Program-made: the position numbers and the translations under genes
Part shown: positions 7,972 to 16,885 of the stretch, one piece after another
Layout of the letters: every line of letters begins with the position of its first letter
Position numbering within the stretch: position 1 is the stretch's first letter
The notes under the pieces: generated by a model
Told to the model about the DNA's origin: nothing
The model's database searches: none
Seen by the model: the letters and a program-made list of their open reading frames with translations, nothing else
Origin: Spirosoma fluviale
Lineage (GTDB): Bacteria; Bacteroidota; Bacteroidia; Cytophagales; Spirosomataceae
Reading direction: 5' to 3'
Assembly (NCBI GenBank): GCA_945885545.1
Contig: CAMCYZ010000015.1
Location: 1-34,531, forward strand
Length of the DNA stretch: 34,531 bases

Positions 7972-8000
7972 AAAAAGCCTTCCAATGGAAGGCTTTTTTT
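7972..8000. terminator. Intrinsic terminator, probably bidirectional
   Basis: A 12-bp stem, AAAAAGCCTTCC with GGAAGGCTTTTT, has a 3-nt loop and a T-run, 18 nt after the second RRM gene. The A-run on the left makes it usable for the convergent serine hydrolase gene that ends at 8027. Confidence 0.9.
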
Positions 8001-8026
8001 ATGGATAAAAACCATAATAATCAGCA

Positions 8027-8935
8027 TTACAACCATTTATCATAACCATCTGGCAACCTCCACTTAGATTTTGGCTCGAAATATTTCCAGAGTGTAGACG
8101 AGATTCTCCGTGCTGCACGGTAACCTTCATTGTCTTTATTCCATTGGGTATCGGTTTGATTTTTAGTAATCATACAAAAAACGTAATCGCCGTGTGGAGC
8201 ATGAACCAACATCACCTCAGATTTTGACCTATCTACTGCTCCTGATTTATAGGCTGTTTTTATATTTTCGGGTATTTGAGAAAGACCTTCGCCATCCCAA
8301 TATTGATTCCCAAGTGTTTTGTACATTCTATAAGAAGCGTCTTTTGAGAAAACCTCACCTTTTCTGAGCATCTTCATGAGTGTCGCCATTTCTTTCGGAG
8401 TAGTTTGACCCCAACCATAGGTTTTCTGAAAATAACTACGCCCTGGTGTTCTAGAATTTACTCTCGTATTCCCCAAACCAAGCGAATCCATCAGTTCGTT
8501 GATTCTTTGGCCTTTTACCAAACCTTGCAGCCACAAACTTGCGGTATTATCCGACACCGACTCCATTAAATAGATGAGTTCAGAAACCGGAATCTTCGTA
8601 CTATCACGAAATGACCCCACCAAGCCGTCGTCGTATTTGAGTGAATCTCGATAAGTCAACACCTGATCATATTGTAACTTCCTATTCAAAATATGAGAAA
8701 AAGTACCAAGCATTATCGGAATTTTTATCATACTGGCTGTTGGAAAAATCGTGTCTGCATTCACCGCAGCAAACTGTCCAGTTTTTAAATTTTCAACATA
8801 AACGCCAATTTGGCCACCAAAGGCCGAGGTTTCCTTTTCTAATATTTTCTGAAGTTTCGGGTCAATCTTCGCTTTTTGTGAAAAAATATTAAATCCAAAA
8901 AGTAATAATGCAAAAGTGATTAAAGGTTTTTTCAT
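8027..8935 (-). CDS. Class A beta-lactamase-fold serine hydrolase lacking Glu166
   Basis: 302 residues from the ATG at 8935, which gives a clean signal peptide (MKKPLITFALLLFGFNIFSQ). The frame also offers an ATG at 8959, but that would put eight extra residues before it. Class A motifs are present at the right spacing: SMIK (Ser68, Lys71), SDN (128-130) and KSG in place of KTG (230-232). The omega loop reads RVNSRTPGRS, so the residue matching the deacylating Glu166 is about Thr163 and the ExxLN motif is absent. An enzyme of this kind could be acylated by a beta-lactam but should turn it over poorly. It may instead act as a penicillin-binding or peptidase-like hydrolase in the periplasm. I would not call it a resistance gene without an assay. 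Confidence 0.8.
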   Translation of the reverse strand: MKKPLITFALLLFGFNIFSQKAKIDPKLQKILEKETSAFGGQIGVYVENLKTGQFAAVNADTIFPTASMIKIPIMLGTFSHILNRKLQYDQVLTYRDSLKYDDGLVGSFRDSTKIPVSELIYLMESVSDNTASLWLQGLVKGQRINELMDSLGLGNTRVNSRTPGRSYFQKTYGWGQTTPKEMATLMKMLRKGEVFSKDASYRMYKTLGNQYWDGEGLSQIPENIKTAYKSGAVDRSKSEVMLVHAPHGDYVFCMITKNQTDTQWNKDNEGYRAARRISSTLWKYFEPKSKWRLPDGYDKWL

Positions 8936-9008
8936 AGATAAAATTTTTAGAATGTTCACCTAAAAATAGGAAAAACATTTGTACGCACGGAGTTGTAAGA
9001 AATATAAG

Positions 9009-9040
9009 TTTGGCGTATCATTAGTTTTGGCGTAATTTTG
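9009..9040 (+). promoter_or_regulatory. Promoter of ychF
   Basis: TTTG (9009-9012), 20 nt, then TAATTTTG (9033-9040) matches the Bacteroidota vegetative promoter consensus. The start site would be near 9047, leaving an untranslated leader of only about 12 nt before the ATG at 9059. Confidence 0.65.
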
Positions 9041-9058
9041 CGGAAAAATATAAAATAT

Positions 9059-10162
9059 ATGGCACTTAGAGCGGGAATAGTAGGTTTACCAAATGTAGGA
9101 AAATCAACCTTGTTTAATGCGGTTTCGAGCAGTGCAAAAGCACAGGCGAGCAACTACAGATTTTGTACGATTGACCCCAACGTTGGTTTGGTAGATGTTC
9201 CTGATACGAGGCTTGACCAACTTTCAGAAATCGTTAAGCCCAATAAGGTAGTACCTACGCAAATAGAAATTGTGGACATAGCTGGCCTGGTAAAAGGTGC
9301 AAGCCGTGGCGAAGGATTGGGTAACAAATTTTTGGGGAACATAAGAGAAGTAGATGCTATCATTCATGTGGTACGTTGTTTTGAAGACGAAAACGTGTTG
9401 AGAGAAGAAGGTGAAATAAACCCCGTAAGCGACAAAGAAATCATTGATATTGAGTTGCAATTCAAAGACTTAGACAGTGTAGATAAGAAAATACAAAAGA
9501 CCCAAAAGCAAGCACGCGTAGGTGGAGATACCCAAGCAAAAATTGAGTTAGATGTTTTGGAAAGGGTGAAAGCTTGGCTAGAACAAGGCAAAAACGTAAG
9601 AATGATGGGCCTTACCAAAGAAGAAATGGTAGCCATTGATGATTTATTTTTGTTGACAGTAAAACCAACTATGTACGTGGCAAATGTGGACGAGGCATCA
9701 ATGCATACGGGTAATAAATACTCTGATGCTCTGAAAAAAGTAGCGGATGAAGAAGGTGCCGAATTGGTGGTACTTAATAACTCCATAGAAGCTCAAATAG
9801 CCGAAATGGAAGATCCAGATGATAAAGCTTTGTTTTTTGAAGAGTATAAAATGGCTGAACCGGGGCTGAACCGACTGATAAGATCAGCTTATAAACTATT
9901 GAACTTGGCAACCTATTTTACCGCTGGTGTTCAGGAGGTTAGAGCTTGGACCATAGGAAAAGGCTGGAAGGCACCACAAGCGGCAAGTGTTATTCACACC
10001 GATTTTGAAAAAGGATTTATAAAGGCCGAAGTGATAGCATTTGACGATAGAATTAAATATGGAACGGAGGCTGCTTGTCGTGAGGCCGGAAGGTTGAGAA
10101 TTGAAGGCAAAGAATATATTGTCCAAGATGGCGATGTAATGCATTTCAGATTTAATGTGTAA
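9059..10162 (+). CDS. ychF: Ribosome-associated ATPase YchF (OLA1 family)
   Basis: 367 residues, typical of YchF. The start is the ATG at 9059 ([17 protein letters not shown]). An upstream in-frame start at 9038 would fall inside the promoter's -7 box. The P-loop is GLPNVGKST (9-17), G3 is [10 protein letters not shown], and the nucleotide-specificity motif reads NVDE rather than NKxD, the change that makes YchF prefer ATP over GTP. The C-terminal TGS domain is recognisable from [20 protein letters not shown] to the end. YchF binds ribosomes and is linked to stress responses and translation start-site choice. The gene stands alone between its own promoter and a terminator. Confidence 0.97.
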   Translation: MALRAGIVGLPNVGKSTLFNAVSSSAKAQASNYRFCTIDPNVGLVDVPDTRLDQLSEIVKPNKVVPTQIEIVDIAGLVKGASRGEGLGNKFLGNIREVDAIIHVVRCFEDENVLREEGEINPVSDKEIIDIELQFKDLDSVDKKIQKTQKQARVGGDTQAKIELDVLERVKAWLEQGKNVRMMGLTKEEMVAIDDLFLLTVKPTMYVANVDEASMHTGNKYSDALKKVADEEGAELVVLNNSIEAQIAEMEDPDDKALFFEEYKMAEPGLNRLIRSAYKLLNLATYFTAGVQEVRAWTIGKGWKAPQAASVIHTDFEKGFIKAEVIAFDDRIKYGTEAACREAGRLRIEGKEYIVQDGDVMHFRFNV

Positions 10163-10260
10163 TTGTATTTCAGATAAATTCTTTATTTAAAGACACTTAA
10201 GCAAAAAAAAACTAATCTGTATCACAAATTATTGCACTTCAGATTTTAAAAATTCAATAA

Positions 10261-10291
10261 AGTCAAACCTTTGCGGTCTGACTTTTTTTTC
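10261..10291 (+). terminator. Intrinsic terminator downstream of ychF
   Basis: The stem AGTCAAACC with GGTCTGACT (one A/C mismatch) and the loop TTTGC are followed by eight or more Ts. It lies about 100 nt after the ychF stop and separates ychF from the next operon. Confidence 0.75.
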
Positions 10292-10334
10292 GTTTTTTTG
10301 AAAAAATAGATAAAGAATTTTGAAAGAAAAATAA

Positions 10335-11174
10335 TTGTCATTATTTTTAAATACTAAACGCTACTATCTGAAAATAACTTTTACAATATCGCTTTTAATT
10401 GTATTCACAATTTCCGCCAACGCTCAATACACCGCTCTTGGTGCATCTGCTTATGGTAGGTCCAATTCATTGGTTGCTGTAGCAGACGTGTCTTCAATAT
10501 ACCAAAACCCCGCAGGCTTAGGCCATTTAAATTATAATTTTGCGGCAGTGGCTGTACATAAAACACTCCCAGTTGAAGGATTGCTGACAGTTGGAGCTTT
10601 CGGACTCTTAAAAACCAAGCCTGTACATTTCGGCTTTTCGGTTGATAATTTTGGTGATCAGTATTATCGCGAGTCGAGATTAGGACTTGCGGCTGCAAAA
10701 AAAATAGAAAAGGTTTCGATGGGCTTAAAATTCTCTTTGATGAACAACGCTGTCAAAGAAATGAGCAGCAGGCAAACATTTCTTGGAGAATTCGGAATTT
10801 TAGCGACACCAAGCAAGTTTTTCAGTATTGGACTGCATGTAATCAATTTTACGAGGGCCAAACTCTACGAATCACAGCCCTTACCTACTTTTGTCAATTT
10901 TGGAGTTGGCTTGAATCCTTCAAAAAAGATTAATATTAGTGGTCAAGTGGATTATCTTGTTGGAGAAAAACCATTCTTGAAAATGGGCTTAAATTATCAA
11001 ATAAAAGAAAGCCTTGGATTGTCTGCAGGTATCAATCCTAACCTTAAAGCAGTGCATTTTGGACTTAACCTTGACATTAAAAAGTATAAGTTTTCCTATG
11101 CTGTGAGTACCCATCCAAATGTTGGTTTATCTAATCATTTAACCTTAACCCTATTGTTAAATGAAAAAAAATAG
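10335..11174 (+). CDS. PorV/PorQ-like outer-membrane beta-barrel protein, non-ATG start
   Basis: About 279 residues with a signal peptide (KITFTISLLIVFTISANA, cleaved before Q). The N-terminal barrel motif GASAYGRSNSLVAVAD...SSIYQNPAGL is typical of the PorV/PorQ family of FadL-like barrels. The rest alternates short beta strands and ends in a strand with LTLTLLL. There is no ATG before the signal peptide. The first possible start after the in-frame TAA at 10332-10334 is TTG at 10335. CTG at 10368 would give an ideal signal peptide (MKITFTIS...) but is a rare start. The 3' end overlaps the next gene by 14 nt, so the two are coupled. Members of this family act as shuttles or structural proteins in type IX secretion, but the function here is not established. 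Confidence 0.78.
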   Translation: MSLFLNTKRYYLKITFTISLLIVFTISANAQYTALGASAYGRSNSLVAVADVSSIYQNPAGLGHLNYNFAAVAVHKTLPVEGLLTVGAFGLLKTKPVHFGFSVDNFGDQYYRESRLGLAAAKKIEKVSMGLKFSLMNNAVKEMSSRQTFLGEFGILATPSKFFSIGLHVINFTRAKLYESQPLPTFVNFGVGLNPSKKINISGQVDYLVGEKPFLKMGLNYQIKESLGLSAGINPNLKAVHFGLNLDIKKYKFSYAVSTHPNVGLSNHLTLTLLLNEKK

Positions 11175-13182
11175 AAACAAATTGCTGACTTTTTTCATCC
11201 TTTTTATAAGCCTCAAAGGGTTCGGGCAAACCATAAATAGGCCTGAAATCCACCTTGATGATTTTATACTAAAAATTGCTCCAATACAAACAGAAGATGC
11301 GAATTATGAGGATGTTTATGAAAATTTATTTACCATATATCAAAATCCACTAGACCTCAATAAAGCCGATATTGCGGACTTACGAGCCTTGTTTTTTTTA
11401 ACCGAAAGTCAAATAAATGCAATTTTAAACCACAAAAAACTATTTGGAAACTTCTTGAGTATTTATGAATTACAAGCCGTGGAAGGTTTGTCGATGGAAG
11501 ATATACGAAGCCTTTTGCCCTTTATTCAGGTACGAAATGGAATCAGTACAACTCGACTGTCAAATTTTACAAAAAAAGCAGTGGAGCATTATCTTGTTTT
11601 GCGAGCGGATCAAACTTTAGAAGCAAGTGCTGGCTTTAAAGAAAATAAATTTGCGGGATCGCCGCAGCGTTATTATACCCGATACCGTATGAGTCATTCC
11701 AAAGATTTCAGCATTGGTTTTGTGTCTGAAAAAGATGCCGGAGAGAAGAACTTTCTGGATTATTACAATTTTCATGTACAGGTACAGAACAAGGGAATTG
11801 TAAAAAACTTGGTGGTAGGAGATTATTTGATGCAATTTGGTCAAGGAATGATATTCTCTGCCGGATTTGCAGCTGGAAAAGGTAGTGAGCCAGTATATAC
11901 CACTCGACGAAGCAATGTGGGAATAAGACCTTACAACTCGGTGGTAGAAAATGGCAGTTTCCGCGGAATAGCCAACACGATAAAAAATGGAAATTTTGAG
12001 ATTACTACTATGGCGGCCTTCAACAGAAGAGATGCCTCCGTAGATTTAAACGAAGAGACACAGGAAGATTTTTTCAGCTCGATTTTGTCGGCAGGATTTC
12101 ATCGAACTGAGACGGAAATAGCGAACAAAAATGCAATCAGAGAGACCAATTTGGGAGGAAATATTCTCTACAAATTGGATCATCTACAAGTTGGATTTTC
12201 TGTGTTACACACCTCATTTGACAAGACTTTTCAGAAAAGAGAATTGCTATACAACCGTTATGAGTTTGTAGGAAACAGAAACACAGTGATGGGGCCTAAT
12301 CTTTCACTTTCTTGGCAAAATTTTAATTTCTTTGGCGAGGCAGCTAGAAGTTCTTCCGGTGGTTTTGGATATATAACTGGCTTGGTTGGAAGCCTTGGAC
12401 CAAAAGTAGAATGGGCTTTAAACCTCCGAAATTACCAATCGAACTTTCATACTTTTTATGGCTTTTCGTTTGCAGAAGGTAGCCGAACAATTAACGAAAA
12501 GGGAATCTATAATGGCTTGAAGTATATAATAAAAAAAGGACTAGAAGTATCTGCATTTTATGATTCATACAGTTTTCCATGGCTTAAATATCGGGTTAAT
12601 GGACCATCGGTAGGTCATGATTATCAGGTTCGGATTTTGTATAAACCAAATAAAATTTACAGTCAATACATAGCCTTCCATAAAGAAACAAAAGAAAGAA
12701 ATGCTTCTGGCAGCAAGGCAGTTACGCACAAACTTTTAGAGACAAATAGAAACAACTTGGTGCTCGGGACTGACTATATTTATAATTCTTGGCTAAGGCT
12801 ACAAACGAAAGTCCAATACAATGGCTTCGAAATAGAAAATACCTCAAAATCAAATGGTTATGCATTTATTCAAGATATAGAAACCAAAATTAAACGCTGC
12901 CAAATAAAAGGGCGATTGGCATATTTTAACACCGATTCTTACGACAGCCGAATATATGCCTACGAAAACGATGTATTGTATGCTGTGTCTTTTCCTGCAT
13001 ACAATGGCAAAGGTTGGCGATATTATTTGATTGGAAAAATGCCAATCAGTCGTAATTTAGATGCTTGGATTAGAATTGCCCAAACCAATGTAAACGACAG
13101 TGCCACTATGGGCAGTGGTACGAATGAAATTGAAGGAAGTCGGAAGACAGATTTGAAAGTACAATTGAAATATAGTTTTTAG
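11161..13182 (+). CDS. Helix-hairpin-helix (ComEA-like) outer-membrane beta-barrel protein
   Basis: 673 residues. A signal peptide (about 1-22, ending KGFGQ) is followed by two ComEA-like helix-hairpin-helix units at about 60-120: LNKADIADLRALFFLTESQ, then FLSIYELQAVEGLSMED. The remaining 540 residues have the alternating aromatic/hydrophobic pattern of a large beta-barrel and end in a strand with a terminal Phe (KVQLKYSF), the usual barrel C-terminus. Helix-hairpin-helix units in exported proteins normally bind DNA, as in the competence protein ComEA. Fused to a barrel they suggest DNA or polymer handling at the outer membrane, but no function is proven for this family. The gene overlaps the PorV/PorQ-like gene by 14 nt and may form a two-protein complex with its product. 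Confidence 0.82.
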   Translation: MKKNRNKLLTFFILFISLKGFGQTINRPEIHLDDFILKIAPIQTEDANYEDVYENLFTIYQNPLDLNKADIADLRALFFLTESQINAILNHKKLFGNFLSIYELQAVEGLSMEDIRSLLPFIQVRNGISTTRLSNFTKKAVEHYLVLRADQTLEASAGFKENKFAGSPQRYYTRYRMSHSKDFSIGFVSEKDAGEKNFLDYYNFHVQVQNKGIVKNLVVGDYLMQFGQGMIFSAGFAAGKGSEPVYTTRRSNVGIRPYNSVVENGSFRGIANTIKNGNFEITTMAAFNRRDASVDLNEETQEDFFSSILSAGFHRTETEIANKNAIRETNLGGNILYKLDHLQVGFSVLHTSFDKTFQKRELLYNRYEFVGNRNTVMGPNLSLSWQNFNFFGEAARSSSGGFGYITGLVGSLGPKVEWALNLRNYQSNFHTFYGFSFAEGSRTINEKGIYNGLKYIIKKGLEVSAFYDSYSFPWLKYRVNGPSVGHDYQVRILYKPNKIYSQYIAFHKETKERNASGSKAVTHKLLETNRNNLVLGTDYIYNSWLRLQTKVQYNGFEIENTSKSNGYAFIQDIETKIKRCQIKGRLAYFNTDSYDSRIYAYENDVLYAVSFPAYNGKGWRYYLIGKMPISRNLDAWIRIAQTNVNDSATMGSGTNEIEGSRKTDLKVQLKYSF

Positions 13183-13192
13183 AATAAATAGC

Positions 13193-14059
13193 ATGATAAT
13201 TATTGAAAACGCGAACATTAGAGCAAGTATAAATCCTTTAGGAGCAGAATTGGTGAGTCTTTTGAAATTGGATGGTAAGACCGAATATATGTGGGATGCT
13301 AATCCTGCATTTTGGGGAAAGACCTCGCCTGTGTTGTTCCCAATTGTGGGCGGATTAAAAAATGATACCTATTTCTACGATGGAAATGAATATAAACTTC
13401 CGAGACATGGTTTTGCAAGGACGATGCTATTTGAAGTGGAATCTCAAAATAGTTTTTCAGCCGTTTTTCTTTTAAAAAATAGCATAGAAACGGAGAAAGT
13501 GTATCCGTTTGCATTCGAACTTCGATTGATTTATACGCTGTACGGAAACGAATTGGGATTAAAATATCAAATTACAAATCCTGATGCCAAAGTACTTTTG
13601 TTTTCTATTGGTGGACATCCCGCCTTTAAATGTCCGATAGAAAATGGGTTGACTTATGAAGATTATTGCTTGGAATTTGATGATAACCAAGACTTAGAAC
13701 GTTGGCCTTTAAACGCTGAAGGTTTGGTTTTAAATGAACCTTTGGAGATTTCTAAAAATACCAATACAATTTTATTAAACAAAGAGCTATTCTATGAGGA
13801 TGCCTTGGTTTTCAAACATTTAAAATCGGAAACCGTGACCTTAAAATCTATAAAAAGCACCAAAAAACTAAAGTTCGATTTTAAAGATTTTCCATATTTG
13901 GGTATTTGGGCTGCAAAAAATGCTGATTTTGTATGTATTGAGCCGTGGTGCGGAATTGCAGACTCTGCAGATACTACCCAGGATTTGGAAGAAAAAGAAG
14001 GAATTAACCACCTTAATCCCAATCAAGTTTTTGAAAGAAATTTCCGTATTGAAATTTAG
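13193..14059 (+). CDS. Aldose 1-epimerase family protein (LacX-like)
   Basis: 288 residues of galactose-mutarotase fold. The family's active-site residues are visible: His72 in PRHGFAR, His142 in GGHPAF, and the general base Glu250 in CIEPWCGIAD. This fits the LacX-like branch, shorter than GalM and of uncertain sugar substrate. There is no signal peptide, so it is cytoplasmic. It starts 10 nt after the helix-hairpin-helix gene and so may belong to the same transcript, although no functional link to its neighbours is evident. Confidence 0.88.
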   Translation: MIIIENANIRASINPLGAELVSLLKLDGKTEYMWDANPAFWGKTSPVLFPIVGGLKNDTYFYDGNEYKLPRHGFARTMLFEVESQNSFSAVFLLKNSIETEKVYPFAFELRLIYTLYGNELGLKYQITNPDAKVLLFSIGGHPAFKCPIENGLTYEDYCLEFDDNQDLERWPLNAEGLVLNEPLEISKNTNTILLNKELFYEDALVFKHLKSETVTLKSIKSTKKLKFDFKDFPYLGIWAAKNADFVCIEPWCGIADSADTTQDLEEKEGINHLNPNQVFERNFRIEI

Positions 14060-14106
14060 AATTCAATTATCTCGGAACAATAAATCATGAATATAGTTAG
14101 TATTTC

Positions 14107-14799
14107 ATGAGAAATATTTTAATAATTGGAGCATCCTCGGGAATTGGTTTTTCAACCGCTGAGTTACTTTCAAATAATAATTGTAAAGTTTTTGGAAGCT
14201 ACAATTCTTCCGTCCAACGTGCTGATGGTGCAGAATATTTTCACCTCGATGTTTCACAAGAAGAATGGGATATGTCGACTTTGCCTGAAGTCATCGACGG
14301 TTTGGTATATTGTCCTGGAAAAATAAATTTGAAGCCTTTTGCAAGACTTAAAGCCGGGGATTTTCTGGACGACTACAAAATTCAAGTTTTGGGTGCCGTA
14401 AAAGCTATCCAACTGATTTTGCCCAAACTTAAAAAATCAAATTCGGCATCCATAGTGTTGTTTTCTACGGTTGCAGTGCAAACTGGTTTTTCATTTCACA
14501 GCATAGTTTCAAGTTCTAAAGGAGCTATTGAAGGCCTTACAAGGGCTTTGGCGGCAGAATTTTCCCCTTCAATTCGGGTAAATTGCATTGCTCCGTCCAT
14601 TACTGACACCCCTTTGGCTGGCAGCCTGCTCAATACACCCGAGAAAAAAGAAGCAAATGCAATCAGACATCCCTTAAAAAAGGTGGGTGAAGCCAAAGAC
14701 ATAGCCAATGCTGTAGCCTTTCTTATTTCTGAAGAATCGGCTTGGATGACGGGACAAATTATGCACATCGATGGTGGAATTTCAAACCTCCGAGTGTGA
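14107..14799 (+). CDS. SDR-family protein lacking the catalytic tyrosine
   Basis: 230 residues of classical short-chain dehydrogenase fold. The cofactor motif is GASSGIG (8-14), the catalytic Ser region is IVLFSTVAVQ (Ser120), and Lys138 of the YxxxK motif is present. The C-terminal GQIMHIDGGIS near 217 is standard for the family. The catalytic Tyr, expected four residues before Lys138, is Val134 (the segment reads HSIVSSSKGA). The codon is a clean GTT with no frame problem, so this is a real substitution. The protein may bind NAD(P)H without normal ketone reduction, or use another residue. Its stop is followed immediately by the GTG start of the cryptochrome/photolyase gene, which points to a role linked to that enzyme, perhaps in cofactor supply; that is speculation. 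Confidence 0.85.
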   Translation: MRNILIIGASSGIGFSTAELLSNNNCKVFGSYNSSVQRADGAEYFHLDVSQEEWDMSTLPEVIDGLVYCPGKINLKPFARLKAGDFLDDYKIQVLGAVKAIQLILPKLKKSNSASIVLFSTVAVQTGFSFHSIVSSSKGAIEGLTRALAAEFSPSIRVNCIAPSITDTPLAGSLLNTPEKKEANAIRHPLKKVGEAKDIANAVAFLISEESAWMTGQIMHIDGGISNLRV

Positions 14800-16272
14800 G
14801 TGGCTGATAAACAAAGTATAAATATTGTTTGGCTAAAACGTGACCTCAGGGTCCAAGACCATGCTGCATTTGATGCCGCAGACAAGTCAGAATTACCTGT
14901 TTTGCCGATATTTATATTTGAACCCAGCCAATTGTCTAATCCAGATTGCTCTGAAAGGCATCTTTTGTTTCAATATCATTCTATTTTGGGAATAAATGAG
15001 TTTCTGAGTCCAGCTCACATCAAAGTTGAGATTTTTCAGTCAGAAGCCATCTCTATTTTTGAGTTTTTAACCGATACATTTGATATAAAAAACATTTTCA
15101 GTTATCAAGAAAGCGGCATTATGCTCACATACAAAAGAGATTTGGCAGTCAAAGCTTTTTTGAAAAACAAGAATATTACTTGGACTGAATTTCAAAGAGA
15201 TGGGATTATTAGAGGTGCAAAAAACAGAATTGACTGGGATAAAAATTGGTATGCGGCCATGCACAGCAAAATGATAAAGAACACCTATCATTTGCAAGAA
15301 AAAATAGATTTTGATAATCCTTTTCCACTTTTAGAAGAACTCAAAGAAAGTCTAAAAGTGTACCCCAAACAGTTTCAGCCTGCCGGAGAAAGGAATGGAC
15401 TTCGATACTTAGATTCGTTTGCAAATGAACGTGGAAGGAATTATTCTAGGCATATTTCAAAACCAACCGAAAGTCGTACTTCTTGCATTAGAATTTCTCC
15501 CTACTTGGCTTGGGGAAATTTATCTGTAAAAATGGCTTATCAATATTTATACGTGGCTCAGGCTCAAAAAACCTACAAAAGAGCCATACAAAATGCCATG
15601 GTACGCTTGCGTTGGAGAGACCATTTCTCTCAGAAATTTGAGGCTCAATGTCAATACGAAACCGAATGTTTGAATCCAAACTATGAAAAAATAGAGTGGT
15701 CCAAAAACCAAGACCACATAAAAGCTTGGGAAGAAGGAAAAACCGGATTGCCGCTAGTGGATGCATGCATGAGGTGCTTACACGAAACAGGCTGGATTAA
15801 CTTCAGGATGAGGGCTATGGTGGTTTCAGTGCTTTGTCATCATTTGTTTATCGACTGGAGACTAGGCACTTATCATCTTGCTCAGTTGTTTCTCGACTAC
15901 GAACCGGGCATACATTATCCGCAATTTCAGATGCAAGCGGGTACTACCGGCATTAATACTGTAAGGATTTACAATCCCATAAAACAATCAGAGGAACATG
16001 ACCCCGAAGGTGTTTTCATAAAAAAATGGTTACCTGAATTAAAAAATGTCGCCACCAAATATATTCATGAGCCTTGGAAAATGCCAGCCTTAGAAATGCA
16101 GCTTGCTCTTTGCGAAATTGGGAAAGATTATCCAGCTCCTATTGTAGATTTTGACGCTGAAATCAAGAAAAATCGACCGCTGATTTGGGGTCATAAAAAA
16201 AGTAAAGAAACTAAAAGTTTTAATCCTAAAATACTCGAATTACATGCAAGACCACAAAATATTCAGAACTGA
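14800..16272 (+). CDS. Cryptochrome/DNA photolyase family protein
   Basis: 490 residues. The N-terminal alpha/beta antenna-type domain opens with INIVWLKRDLRVQDHAAFDAA. The C-terminal helical FAD domain contains TGLPLVDACMRCLHETGW, IDWRLGTYHLAQLFLDYEPG and AGTTGINTVRIYNPIKQSE; the Asn in YNP may be the one that contacts the flavin N5. The GTG start directly follows the stop of the SDR gene. The variant core QAGTTGINTVRIYNP differs from the STGTDAQPYFRIFNP of classical CPD photolyases, placing this in a less studied photolyase/cryptochrome branch. It may repair UV-damaged DNA or sense blue light; the sequence alone does not decide. It overlaps the flavin reductase gene by 29 nt. Confidence 0.92.
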   Translation: MADKQSINIVWLKRDLRVQDHAAFDAADKSELPVLPIFIFEPSQLSNPDCSERHLLFQYHSILGINEFLSPAHIKVEIFQSEAISIFEFLTDTFDIKNIFSYQESGIMLTYKRDLAVKAFLKNKNITWTEFQRDGIIRGAKNRIDWDKNWYAAMHSKMIKNTYHLQEKIDFDNPFPLLEELKESLKVYPKQFQPAGERNGLRYLDSFANERGRNYSRHISKPTESRTSCIRISPYLAWGNLSVKMAYQYLYVAQAQKTYKRAIQNAMVRLRWRDHFSQKFEAQCQYETECLNPNYEKIEWSKNQDHIKAWEEGKTGLPLVDACMRCLHETGWINFRMRAMVVSVLCHHLFIDWRLGTYHLAQLFLDYEPGIHYPQFQMQAGTTGINTVRIYNPIKQSEEHDPEGVFIKKWLPELKNVATKYIHEPWKMPALEMQLALCEIGKDYPAPIVDFDAEIKKNRPLIWGHKKSKETKSFNPKILELHARPQNIQN

Positions 16273-16885
16273 AGACCTGGAGCAAATGGAAACCCGATAT
16301 CGTGCCTCGTTTGTGAATTCGCTAGGTGGATTCAAAAGCGTAGTGATGATTGGCTCAAAAAACAAAAAAGGGCAAGAAAATTTGGCGATTTTCAACTCTC
16401 TGATACACATTGGAGCCAATCCAGCACTTTGTGCATTTATTGTTAGGCCTGATGTTTCGCCAAGACATACCCTTGAAAACATTATTGAAAGCGGTTTTTA
16501 CACTATAAATCACCTCAACAGTGATATTTACAAATCTGCACATCAAACCTCTGCTCGCTATCCCAGAGAAACCTCAGAATTTGATGCCACAGGCTTGAAA
16601 ACAGCGTATATCGGTGAATTCTTCGCTCCATTTGTTGCCGAAAGCAAGGTAAAATTTGGCTGCGAATTTGTACAAAGGATAAACATTGAGCTCAATGGAA
16701 CGAGCCTGATTATTGGTAAAATAGTTCAAATATCGGTACCGGAAAATTGTATCTTAGATGACGGATTTGTGGACATAGAAAAAGCCGAAAGCGTGACCGT
16801 AAGCGGATTAGATAGTTACCATACCACCTCAAAACTGGCGAGATTATCTTACGCAAAACCCGATAAATTTCCAGAAGAGATTTGA
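16244..16885 (+). CDS. Flavin reductase-like (split-barrel FMN-binding) protein
   Basis: 213 residues. The start at 16244, inside the photolyase gene, keeps the full N-terminal segment [25 protein letters not shown], which belongs to this family's flavin-binding barrel. A later ATG at 16286 would truncate it. The segments [25 protein letters not shown] and [17 protein letters not shown] (strands and loop around the flavin) and the tail [16 protein letters not shown] are typical. Family members bind FMN and reduce flavin with NAD(P)H. Between two photolyase-family genes, the inferred role is to supply or reduce flavin for them. It is followed by the DUF2256 gene with a TTGA overlap. Confidence 0.82.
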   Translation: MQDHKIFRTEDLEQMETRYRASFVNSLGGFKSVVMIGSKNKKGQENLAIFNSLIHIGANPALCAFIVRPDVSPRHTLENIIESGFYTINHLNSDIYKSAHQTSARYPRETSEFDATGLKTAYIGEFFAPFVAESKVKFGCEFVQRINIELNGTSLIIGKIVQISVPENCILDDGFVDIEKAESVTVSGLDSYHTTSKLARLSYAKPDKFPEEI

